Positions 1-6,015 of a DNA stretch of 6,892 nucleotides are shown piece after piece. Source of the stretch: Pseudomonadota bacterium (lineage in GTDB: Bacteria > Pseudomonadota > Alphaproteobacteria > Caulobacterales > Caulobacteraceae). The position numbers and the translations under genes were made by a program. The stretch covers positions 1 to 6,892 of the forward strand of contig JAEYQX010000046.1 in NCBI GenBank assembly GCA_023409795.1, read 5' to 3'. Within the stretch, counting starts at the first letter, position 1. Each line of letters opens with the position of its first letter. Below the pieces are notes generated by a model. The model saw only the letters and a program-made list of their open reading frames with translations. It did not search any database and was not told the DNA's origin.

Positions 1-1
1 C

Positions 2-157
2 GAGGAAGCCCTGACGCTCCACCGTGGCTTTACCGACAACACTGACGCTCCGGCGCTGGCCGAACACGCCCGGACCGTGGTGCCCAAGATCGAGTCCCAC
101 CTGGAAACGGCCCGCCAGCTGCTGGCCAGCCAGGCGGACACGGCGACCACCAACTAG
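2..157 (+). CDS. DUF4142 family protein, C-terminal end (5' partial)
   Basis: Only the last 51 codons are in the window, ending at TAG. The residues include HRGFTDNTDAPALAEHA, then VVPKIESHLETARQL, and a short A/T-rich tail ending in TTN. This matches the closing helices of DUF4142 proteins (ferritin-like helical bundles, usually with an N-terminal signal peptide and found in the periplasm), which typically end in a pattern like 'H..AL.L...YA..G....L..FA...LP....HL..A..L'. The biochemical role of the family is not established; members are common in stress-related gene sets of alphaproteobacteria. The gene ends 20 bases before an intrinsic terminator and converges with the minus-strand stress gene. 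The family call rests on a short C-terminal segment, so it is good but not certain. Confidence 0.75.
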   Translation, partial: EEALTLHRGFTDNTDAPALAEHARTVVPKIESHLETARQLLASQADTATTN

Positions 158-926
158 GGCCCCGACACGGCCCGGGAAAAATGGTCCAGGATCGCTCCTG
201 GACCATTTTTTGTGCCTGAAAGGCGGCTGGCCGTCGTCGGCAGGCATGAAAAAACCCCCGCCGAAGCGGGGGTTTTGGGGGTTTGCGATACCTGGCGCGT
301 TCCTGGTCGATCTGGTCGACCGTATAGGGGGCTGCTGCCGGGTCGAAGCCGGTCCAGCCGGTCTCGCGGTAGAAGTTGCCGCGCGTGGCCGCGTCAAAGC
401 CGCGTCGGCCATTCAGGATGGCTTCCACTCGCGACTGGTCGGTGTCGGGGCAGCGGACGCTGACCAGGGTGCCGCCGCGCCGCACGCTCTCGGCATAGAC
501 ATTGGCCTCGTCGTCGTCATGGCCGGCTTCCTTCAGGGCCCCCAGCAGGCCGCCCGTGGCCCCGCCAGCGGCCGCGCCCACCGCAGCGCCAACGGCGGTG
601 GAGGCCAGCCAGCCGGCGGCTACGACCGGGCCAAGGCCCGGGATCGCCAGCATCCCCAGGCCCGCCAGGACCCCGGCCCCGGCACCCAGGGCCCCGCCCG
701 TGGCAGCACCCTTGCCGGCACCTTCGGCGACCTCGTTGTCACCATCGCCATCACGGTCGCCCAGGGGACCATCGCCGCGATCAGGGTGCCTGTGGCCAGC
801 GTGCCAGTTGCTGGCATTGTTGGAGACGATGCTGATGTCGGTCGAGGAGACGCCGGCGGCCTCCAGTTCCGAAACAGCGGACAGCGCCTCGTCATGATGA
901 TCGAACAGTCGCGTGACAGTGGCCAT
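30..926 (-). CDS. YflT/general stress protein 17M-like protein, apparent stop-codon loss
   Basis: The frame begins at ATG 926, with AAGGAG seven bases upstream (934-939). Residues 1-40 (VTRLFDHHDEALSAVSELEAAG, then ISIVSNN) match the N-terminal YflT/GSP17M domain. A D/G-rich linker follows at 41-66, and a glycine-zipper hydrophobic segment lies at about 70-131 (AIPGLGPVVAAGWL, GAAAGGATGGLLGAL). Residues 135-178 (VYAESVRRGGTLVSVR, then RVEAILN) form a ferredoxin-like half, and a tail runs to ERARYR at 214. Homologues of this kind end about here. In this sequence the next codon is AAA (282-284) and the frame stays open for 84 more residues. These cross two terminators and the antisense of DUF4142, and they look non-biological. 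AAA is one base from TAA, so stop loss or a sequencing error is likely; the functional protein is probably about 214 residues (about 285-926). The function is presumed stress- or envelope-related; no enzymatic role is known. It is co-transcribed with the lipoprotein gene 49 bases upstream. Confidence 0.8.
   Translation of the reverse strand: MATVTRLFDHHDEALSAVSELEAAGVSSTDISIVSNNASNWHAGHRHPDRGDGPLGDRDGDGDNEVAEGAGKGAATGGALGAGAGVLAGLGMLAIPGLGPVVAAGWLASTAVGAAVGAAAGGATGGLLGALKEAGHDDDEANVYAESVRRGGTLVSVRCPDTDQSRVEAILNGRRGFDAATRGNFYRETGWTGFDPAAAPYTVDQIDQERARYRKPPKPPLRRGFFHACRRRPAAFQAQKMVQERSWTIFPGPCRGPSWWSPCPPGWPAAGGPFPGGTRSWAPRSGRVRPAPERQCCR
177..211 (+). terminator. Intrinsic terminator of the DUF4142 gene
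   Basis: A perfect 9-base stem, GGTCCAGGA (183-191) and TCCTGGACC (196-204), closes a TCGC loop and is followed by A and seven T's. The five A's before the left arm extend the stem with the T's and give a weaker T-tract on the minus strand, so it may act in both directions. It lies 20 bases after the DUF4142 stop codon. Confidence 0.9.
249..276 (-). terminator. Intrinsic terminator of the minus-strand stress gene
   Basis: Read on the minus strand, the stem is CCCCCGC (272-266) and GCGGGGG (261-255) around a TTCG tetraloop (265-262), followed by six T's (254-249). It is a textbook terminator for the leftward lipoprotein/GSP17M-like unit. It lies inside the open reading frame of that gene, because no stop codon precedes it (see the finding on the nonstop frame). 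Confidence 0.9.
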
Positions 927-975
927 GTTCTGGCTCCTTCAACAGATGGGGGGAAAAGGGAGAAGCTGGGTCGGA

Positions 976-1320
976 TCAGCCCGCGACGACCGCGCCCTTG
1001 TAATCGACCGAGACCCTGGTCTGGGCTCCGTCCTTGGTGGCCGTGGCCGACCACACGCCCTGGGCGTCCTGGGTCAGGGGGCCAATGTCGGTATAGCCCT
1101 GCTTCTCGATGGCGGCCCGGGCCTGCCCTTCGGTGAACGAGCTGGCACCCGGGGTCAGGGGCTCGGTGGTCGCGGTGTTCTCGGTGTCGATGGCCGGGTT
1201 GCGCGGAGCCTCGGAGCTGGAGACGACGGGACCTTCGGTGCGGCCCTGGTCTGCGCTGTTGTCGCCGCAGGCTGCCAGCGAAAGCGCGGCAACGGCGACG
1301 GCCGGGATGAGTATTTTCAT
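976..1320 (-). CDS. Small PepSY-like lipoprotein
   Basis: The predicted product is 114 residues. The start at 1320 (ATG) is chosen over an upstream in-frame ATG at 1344 because GAGGG (1328-1332) sits seven bases before it and because it places the signal peptide at the N-terminus. The signal is MKILIPAVAVAALSLAAC, with a lipobox (LAAC) and Cys18 as the lipidated residue. A polar, low-complexity linker follows at about 19-60. The C-terminal domain has FTEGQARAAIEKQGYTDI, then QGVWSATATKDG and VDYKGAVVAG, which is the helix-plus-beta pattern of PepSY-like domains. Such domains are thought to bind peptides or inhibit proteases, but no partner can be named here. It is the first gene of a two-gene leftward unit with the GSP17M-like protein and is divergent from the SDR gene. 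Confidence 0.85.
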   Translation of the reverse strand: MKILIPAVAVAALSLAACGDNSADQGRTEGPVVSSSEAPRNPAIDTENTATTEPLTPGASSFTEGQARAAIEKQGYTDIGPLTQDAQGVWSATATKDGAQTRVSVDYKGAVVAG

Positions 1321-1347
1321 GGATTTGCCCTCGGTTGATGGCAATCA

Positions 1348-1373
1348 AGCGTGCACCTGCGGCCCCCGGTTCA
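1348..1373 (-). promoter_or_regulatory. Candidate EcfG-type stress promoter for the leftward unit
   Basis: On the minus strand TGAAC (1373-1369), 17 bases and CGCT (1351-1348) are each one mismatch away from the alphaproteobacterial general-stress consensus GGAAC-N16/17-CGTT. Transcription would start near 1341, giving a leader of about 20 bases before the lipoprotein ATG that includes its GAGGG site. The position is good but the match is imperfect, so this is a hypothesis. Confidence 0.25.
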
Positions 1374-1503
1374 CCGCCTATCCGCCATGCGACATGGGGA
1401 ACTTTTTGGCGTTCTGGGGCCTTGGGTGCCTCTGGCCCCGAGTCCGAATCCGGACGCTGCGGAACGGGGCCTGTTTCCTGCGATTGCCCTGACACCATCA
1501 GCG

Positions 1504-1509
1504 CAGGAG
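1504..1509 (+). promoter_or_regulatory. Ribosome binding site that sets the SDR start
   Basis: CAGGAG lies six bases before ATG 1516. The other in-frame ATG at 1510 directly abuts this site, and the longer frame from 1351 begins with a P/G-rich stretch unlike the family. The site therefore favours the start at 1516. Confidence 0.65.
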
Positions 1510-1515
1510 ATGCCC

Positions 1516-2394
1516 ATGAGCCCCCATGATCCTTCGCCCGCCCCACGGCCCGACACGCCGCCCCGCTTCACCGGACGGGCGGCGGTGGTAACCGGCGGCG
1601 CGCGCGGCATCGGTCGCGCCATCGCCCTGGCCCTGGCACGCGCGGGCTGCGACCTGGTGATCGGCGACGTCCTGGATGAATTGCCCGATGGCACGCCCTA
1701 TCCGAAGGCGACGCGCCAGGACCTGGACCAGACGGTCGAGATGGCCCGCGCCTGCGGCGTGCAATGCGTCGGCGTCCAGATGGATGTCTGCGACCCGCAG
1801 GAGGCCGAGGCCCTGGTCCACCAGGCCCGCGATGACTATGGCCGGCTGGACTTCCTGGTCGCCAATGCCGGGGTCACCCTGGAGGGGCCGCTCACGGAGC
1901 TGTCGCCCGAGGCGTTCGATGCCGTCATCTGCACCAACCTGCACGGGGCCTTTCACGTCATGGCACCGGCCCTGCGCCTGATGACCGAGGCGGGCCGGGG
2001 GCGCGTGGTCGCCATCGGCAGCGGCGACAGCAAGCACGGCGAGGCCGAGGCGGCTCCCTATGTGGCCTCCAAGTTCGGCCTGGTGGGCCTGTGCAAGGCC
2101 GCCGCCCTTGAGGTCGCCAAAAGCGGGGTGACCGTCAACGTCGTCCTGCCCGGGCCGACCGACACGCCGATGATGTCCAGCCCGCAGCGGTTCGCTGAAG
2201 CCGTGCCGGACAAGGCGGAACCCACGAGGGAGGACTATCTGGAGGCCCAGAAGGACGCGACGCCCATGGGCCTGGCCTGGGTCAAGCCCGAGGACGTTGC
2301 GGCCCTGACCCTGTTCCTGCTCAGCGACGAGGCCCGGTTCATCAGCGGCGAGACCATCGGCGTTGATGCAGCGGACTCCGCCAACTGGTCATGA
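1516..2394 (+). CDS. SDR-family NAD-dependent oxidoreductase, carveol dehydrogenase-like
   Basis: This is a 292-residue classical short-chain dehydrogenase/reductase that oxidises an alcohol or reduces a ketone in the cytoplasm. Seen in the sequence: the Rossmann motif TGGARGIG (26-33); Asp51 at the end of beta strand 2, which favours NAD(H) over NADP(H); NAG (117-119); and the catalytic set Asn141, Ser169, Tyr182 and Lys186 (YVASK). A proline-rich leader of about 20 residues precedes the core. The insert at about 54-74 (TPYPKATRQDLDQTV) and the C-terminal AWVKPEDVAALTLFLLSDEA with GETIGVDA resemble the carveol-dehydrogenase/mycofactocin-coupled SDR group, whose members carry a similar 'PYPLAT..DL..TV' insert and 'WVEP.D' element. 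The substrate cannot be told. The stop overlaps the start of the DMT transporter gene (ATGA), so the two are probably translationally coupled. Confidence 0.9.
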   Translation: MSPHDPSPAPRPDTPPRFTGRAAVVTGGARGIGRAIALALARAGCDLVIGDVLDELPDGTPYPKATRQDLDQTVEMARACGVQCVGVQMDVCDPQEAEALVHQARDDYGRLDFLVANAGVTLEGPLTELSPEAFDAVICTNLHGAFHVMAPALRLMTEAGRGRVVAIGSGDSKHGEAEAAPYVASKFGLVGLCKAAALEVAKSGVTVNVVLPGPTDTPMMSSPQRFAEAVPDKAEPTREDYLEAQKDATPMGLAWVKPEDVAALTLFLLSDEARFISGETIGVDAADSANWS

Positions 2395-3377
2395 CCAGCC
2401 AGCCGGTCGCCGCCTGGCCGGGCCCCGACGGCGAAGCGCCGCCAGTTCCGGTCGAGCGCGCACCGGCGGCGGCTTCGGGCCTGACCATTGCCATGGTGAT
2501 CGGGGCGGTTGGCCTCTTTGCCCTGGCCGACGTCTTTGCCAAGATCCTGGCCGATGGCACGCCTGCGGCCCAGGTGGTCTGGGTGCGCTATGTGGCCATG
2601 CTGTCGCTGGGCCTGCTGATCGCAGGACAGAAACGGGAGCACGGGCAGGCCTGGCCGATGCAGCGGCCCGTGCTCCAGGCCCTGCGCGGGCTGGCGGTGC
2701 TGGCGTCCGGTGGCCTGTTCATCCTGGGCCTGCAGCGGCTGCCCCTGCCCGAGGCGACGGCGGTCTCCTTTGTCACGCCCCTGTTTGCCACCCTGCTGGC
2801 CATCCTTTTCCTGAAGGAGGCGGTGGCGCGCCGTCGCTGGACCGCGCTGATGGTCGGGCTGGTGGGCATCCTGATCCTGCTGCGGCCCGGCGGTGCCCTG
2901 TTCAGCCTGGATGCCCTCCTGCCGCTGGCCTCGGCCCTGTTCGGGGCGATCGCCATCATCCTGACCCGCCTGATCGGCACCCGCGATGCGCCGGCCACGA
3001 CCCTGCTGTGCTCGGCCCTGGCGGGCTTTGTCCTGCTGAGTCTCAGCATTCCCCTGTGGTTCGAGCCGATGGGCCGCCAGGCTCTGGTGGCGGCCGGGGC
3101 CATGGGACTCTGCTATGCCGTGGGCCAGTTACTGCTGATCACCGCCTACGGCCGGGGCGAGGCGTCGCTGCTGTCGCCCTTCTCCTATGCCCAGGTCATT
3201 TTCGCAGCCCTGCTGGGGGCGGCCTTCTTTGGCTGGATGCCCGATGGCCCCGGTGCCCTGGGCATGGGGCTGGTGGTGCTGTCAGGGGCCTATATCCTGT
3301 ATCGCGAGGGGGTCCTGGCCCGCCTGCGCTTCAAGGGAATGTCAGCTCGGCGCGCCCGGCACCGTGCCGTGCTGTAA
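2391..3377 (+). CDS. EamA-family DMT transporter
   Basis: The predicted product is 328 residues with about ten hydrophobic segments from residue 31 on, arranged as two EamA repeats. This is the standard architecture of drug/metabolite transporter superfamily inner-membrane permeases. Repeat 1 ends with ILGLQRLPLPEATAVSF, a PLFATLLAI segment and FLKE. Repeat 2 has AYGRGEASLLSPFSYAQ and AYILYREG, both typical positions. The first 30 residues are a Pro/Ala-rich cytoplasmic leader and the tail is Arg-rich (SARRARHRAVL). The ATG overlaps the SDR stop by four bases, indicating an operon with coupled translation. The natural guess is that it exports or imports the SDR's substrate or product, but this is inferred from position only. 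The last 47 bases overlap the convergent GH65 gene, and no terminator is visible between them. Confidence 0.92.
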   Translation: MTSQPVAAWPGPDGEAPPVPVERAPAAASGLTIAMVIGAVGLFALADVFAKILADGTPAAQVVWVRYVAMLSLGLLIAGQKREHGQAWPMQRPVLQALRGLAVLASGGLFILGLQRLPLPEATAVSFVTPLFATLLAILFLKEAVARRRWTALMVGLVGILILLRPGGALFSLDALLPLASALFGAIAIILTRLIGTRDAPATTLLCSALAGFVLLSLSIPLWFEPMGRQALVAAGAMGLCYAVGQLLLITAYGRGEASLLSPFSYAQVIFAALLGAAFFGWMPDGPGALGMGLVVLSGAYILYREGVLARLRFKGMSARRARHRAVL

Positions 3378-5394
3378 GCCGGGCCGCGCGACCGCGCACC
3401 CACAGGCGCTCCACGTGGATGGCCGTCCAGCCTTCGGGCAGGACCACAGGCCGCCGGGCCCACTGCTCGGGCGGGCCATCGTCGACCTGAAGCCCGCACA
3501 GGCCAAAGACCAGGCCCATCAGCATACCGCCCAGGTTGGCAAAGAAGGGTCCCGCCGGTGGTCCTTCGGCGCTGTCCAGTCGATACTCCAGACACTGGTG
3601 AAAGCGCGGGTGGTCATAGGCCGCATAGCCTTCCTCGAACAGCTTGAGGGCCAGGGCGCGATCGCCCGCCATGGCCGCCCAGACGCAATAGAGGGCGGGC
3701 AGCATCGGCGAGCCGACATAGTCGGGCCAGAGCCTCAGGTAGAAGTCCAGGGTCTTGCGCTGCTGGGTCGGGGTGGCCGGAAACTCATAGGGGAACAGCC
3801 CCGCCAGGGGCGAGGGCGTCGCCCCCTTCTCCTCGCGGACATTATAGTCGTCGTGGGCGGCGATGACGCCATCGGAACGGACCGGCAGGTAGAGGCTGTC
3901 CAGCACCTCGCGCCAGCTCGGGGACGCCTGCTCGCCCAGTCGCCCGGCGGTCCTCAGCGCCCGGCGCAGGATGTCGGCCCCCGCCATCAGGGTAAAGGCG
4001 TCATTGTCCGGCGGCTGGGGCACCTCCGCGGGGCCCAGCGCGCAGGGCAGCTCATAGCCGCGCGCCGTCCGTTCCAGGCGGCTGACGAACCAGTCGGCCA
4101 CCCCGCTCAGCACCGGCCAGGCCTCGGTCCTGAGGAATTCCTCGTCGCCGACCGCATCGGCAAACAGGGAAAAGCCCCGCGCGACGTGCAGCGAGACGTG
4201 GTCCTCGAAGTGGGCCGCATCCCCGGCACCGGGCGCTGCCTCCTGCGCCGTCGACGGGGCGGCCTGCCAGGGAAACTGCAGCCCGTCGCGTGACGACAGG
4301 CGGGCATTGGTCTGCGCCGCCTCGCGCCCCCGGCTGCGAAAGGCCAGCAGGCTGCGCGCGGCCTCCGGCTGCATCAGGACCAGGGGCGGCAGGCAAAAGG
4401 CATCCACGTCCCACATGACGTGCCCGAAATAGTAGTCGTAGTCGTGCCAGGTCGCGAGGCCAAAGACCGAGGTCGAGGCGGGCGAGGCCGGGTGGACCGA
4501 GGCGTTCAGGTAATAGAAGGCCGCGTCGATCAGCGCCTGGTGCCCGGCGCTCGCGCCCTCCACCACGACACGGCCCTTCCACAGTTCGGCCCAGGCGGCC
4601 CGGTTCTGTCGCCTCAGCTCATCTAGGCCCGTCCGGGCGGCCAGGGTGACGCGGCGCACGGCCTCGTCGTCAGGCCGCGCGTGCTGGCGCGACGAGACCA
4701 TGGCGGCGAACTGGACAAACCGCACCGCGCGGCCTGACGTGGCGCGCAGGCGGTATTCGGTGCACAGCGCTCCGGCATGGTGGGAGGTGGAGACGCTGCG
4801 CCCGGCCGCCCCGGGCCCTCGGGTCGACAGGGCCAGGCCGCACTGGCCCAGGCCGCCGCGCGTTTCCCACAGCAGGCTGCCATCGCAGACCGGCTCGGGC
4901 TCGCCGGGCGTGTCGCACCGCCGCTTTACAAGGCGGCCCGTAGAGACGCTGGTGTCCACCAGGCTGCGAAAGCCCAGTTCGCACGGGCCATCGGCCGTCA
5001 CCTGGACCTGCTGCATGACAATCGTCGGCATGGAGCGACTGGCAAGGGTCAGGATCTCGACCGCCACGGTCCGCTCGCCTGCGGCAAAGCTGAACCGCGA
5101 CAGCAGTTCGCCGGTGGCGAAGTCATAGGCCTGGCTCAGGTCCCGGATCGCCCACGGCTGGTCGTGCAGCCAGACGCCGTCCACGCCCAGGTCCCCGGCC
5201 AGGGGATAGGGAGCCTCGGCCCCGGCCTCGATCTCGCGCTCGGGATGCTCGCCTGCCAGGCCGCTGACCAGAGCCATGCCCGCCACCAGCGGCACCTCGC
5301 GCACGCGCAGGCCGATCAGGCCATTGCTCACATAGGCCGGCAGGGCACCGTCGCGCGGGCCTTGTGCCGGCGGGGGACTGATGACCTCAACCAC
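3331..5394 (-). CDS. Glycoside hydrolase family 65 protein
   Basis: The predicted product is 687 residues, close to the usual length of GH65 enzymes, which hydrolyse or phosphorolyse alpha-glucosides such as trehalose, kojibiose or glucosylgalactosides. Seen: an N-terminal beta-sandwich start LPAYVSNGLIGLRV (18-31) and APYPLAGDLGVDGVWL (61-76). The (alpha/alpha)6 barrel contains GHVMWDVDAFCLPPLVL (324-340) with PEAARSLLAFRSR (343-355), and GPAE (454-457), where Glu457 is the likely general acid. FFANLGGMLMGLVFGLCGL (617-635) precedes a C-terminal beta domain. These motifs resemble the glucosylgalactosyl-hydroxylysine glucosidase/acid trehalase side of the family more than the phosphorylases; the general base is not assigned with confidence. 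There is no signal peptide, so it is probably cytoplasmic. The start is GTG at 5394 with no clear Shine-Dalgarno sequence, but it lies just before the conserved N-terminal motif. No sugar transporter, phosphoglucomutase or trehalose gene is adjacent. Confidence 0.9.
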   Translation of the reverse strand: MVEVISPPPAQGPRDGALPAYVSNGLIGLRVREVPLVAGMALVSGLAGEHPEREIEAGAEAPYPLAGDLGVDGVWLHDQPWAIRDLSQAYDFATGELLSRFSFAAGERTVAVEILTLASRSMPTIVMQQVQVTADGPCELGFRSLVDTSVSTGRLVKRRCDTPGEPEPVCDGSLLWETRGGLGQCGLALSTRGPGAAGRSVSTSHHAGALCTEYRLRATSGRAVRFVQFAAMVSSRQHARPDDEAVRRVTLAARTGLDELRRQNRAAWAELWKGRVVVEGASAGHQALIDAAFYYLNASVHPASPASTSVFGLATWHDYDYYFGHVMWDVDAFCLPPLVLMQPEAARSLLAFRSRGREAAQTNARLSSRDGLQFPWQAAPSTAQEAAPGAGDAAHFEDHVSLHVARGFSLFADAVGDEEFLRTEAWPVLSGVADWFVSRLERTARGYELPCALGPAEVPQPPDNDAFTLMAGADILRRALRTAGRLGEQASPSWREVLDSLYLPVRSDGVIAAHDDYNVREEKGATPSPLAGLFPYEFPATPTQQRKTLDFYLRLWPDYVGSPMLPALYCVWAAMAGDRALALKLFEEGYAAYDHPRFHQCLEYRLDSAEGPPAGPFFANLGGMLMGLVFGLCGLQVDDGPPEQWARRPVVLPEGWTAIHVERLWVRGRAARLTARHGAGRAELTFP

Positions 5395-5592
5395 GGCGGA
5401 GTCGTCCGGCCGGGATGGTGTGGGCCTGGGCCCGATCGCGGCGCGCGGCGGGGCCTGGTTCGGGGGGATGTCGTCCTTGCATCGGCCTCTCCACGGCTGG
5501 TCCCCGTCAGAGCATTTCCGTGCCCGGACAGGTTCCCCATTCGGAAAGCGGCACCGTCCATCTGTCGGATGTCGAGCAGTGGCGAAGAGTTT

Positions 5593-5617
5593 GAAACGGG
5601 CGCCAGGGGCGTGGGTT
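5593..5617 (+). promoter_or_regulatory. Candidate EcfG-type stress promoter of the KGG gene
   Basis: GAAAC (5593-5597), 16 bases and GGTT (5614-5617) differ by one base in each half from GGAAC-N16/17-CGTT. Transcription would start near 5624, about 40 bases before the KGG-protein ATG. KGG proteins are frequent members of the general stress regulon, which makes the site plausible, but the match alone is weak. Confidence 0.25.
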
Positions 5618-5665
5618 CGGCAGGTGTCCCCCTCGGGGGCAGTAACCTAGAATGGGAGTAAACAG

Positions 5666-5959
5666 ATGGCTCAGAACCAGCAGCAACAACAGCAGGGCTC
5701 GTCCAACCGCGGTTTCGCCGCCATGGACGACGACAAGCAACGCGAGATCGCCAGCAAGGGCGGCTCCAGCGTCAGTGCCGAGGATCGCAGCTTCTCCAGG
5801 GACCATGAACTGGCCGCCGAGGCCGGTCGCAAGGGCGGTGAGGCGTCCCACGGCGGTGGCGGCAACACGGCCTCGTCATCGGGCGGATCGGGCGGCGGCA
5901 ACTTCGCCGATGACCCGCAGCGCGCCTCGGAAGCCGGGCAGAAGGGCGGCCAGAACTGA
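5666..5959 (+). CDS. KGG-repeat stress-induced protein
   Basis: The predicted product is 97 residues, very hydrophilic, rich in Gly, Ser and Gln and probably disordered. It has three KGG-type repeats: RGFAAMDDDKQREIASKGG (15-33), ELAAEAGRKGG (48-58) and ASEAGQKGGQN (87-97). This is the pattern of the YciG/GsiB-like family of stress-induced hydrophilins, associated with desiccation, osmotic and starvation survival; the molecular role is thought to be protective but is not settled. Residues 5-10 are a run of Gln. The ATG is supported by GGGAG (5654-5658) seven bases upstream. It is monocistronic, since a strong terminator follows 19 bases after the stop. It is divergent from the GH65 gene and could share stress control with it, although only weak promoter candidates are seen. 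Confidence 0.93.
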   Translation: MAQNQQQQQQGSSNRGFAAMDDDKQREIASKGGSSVSAEDRSFSRDHELAAEAGRKGGEASHGGGGNTASSSGGSGGGNFADDPQRASEAGQKGGQN

Positions 5960-5978
5960 GCCGTCGCACCAGACGGGC

Positions 5979-6007
5979 AAAAGGGGTCGCGTCGCGGCCC
6001 CTTTTTT
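5979..6007 (+). terminator. Intrinsic terminator of the KGG gene
   Basis: The stem GGGGTCGC (5983-5990) pairs with GCGGCCCC (5994-6001), with one G-T wobble, around a GTC loop, followed by six T's (6002-6007). The four A's ahead of the stem give a short minus-strand T-tract, so it could also end leftward transcripts from the remnant frame at 6016-6153. Confidence 0.9.
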
Positions 6008-6015
6008 CTGCCTGT

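Noticed and set aside
24..1136. 370-residue plus-strand frame, with related plus frames at 502-897 and 913-1338
   Set aside because: Antisense shadows of the lipoprotein and GSP17M-like genes; Pro/Arg/Gly/Ala-rich with no family motif and crossing both terminators.
1416..1455. Short inverted repeats GGGGCC/GGCCCC and GTCCG/CGGAC between the lipoprotein and SDR genes
   Set aside because: Expected by chance in very GC-rich DNA; no T-tract and no clear relation to a promoter.
1351..1515. Longer N-terminus of the SDR from ATG 1351
   Set aside because: The extra 55 residues are unlike the family, and a good ribosome site lies just before ATG 1516.
620..1546. 308-residue minus-strand frame
   Set aside because: It runs in a different frame over the two real minus-strand genes, which have signal peptide, lipobox, ribosome sites and domain motifs; this frame has none.
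2363..3490. 375-residue plus-strand frame
   Set aside because: Out-of-frame shadow of the EamA transporter; no hydrophobic helices and Gly/Pro/Arg-rich.
3187..4293. 368-residue plus-strand frame, and similarly 4777-5661
   Set aside because: Antisense shadows of the GH65 gene, whose own frame shows conserved motifs along its full length.
5522..5565. GGAAC on the minus strand as an EcfG promoter for the GH65 gene
   Set aside because: The -35 is perfect, but no CGTT-like element occurs 16 or 17 bases downstream.
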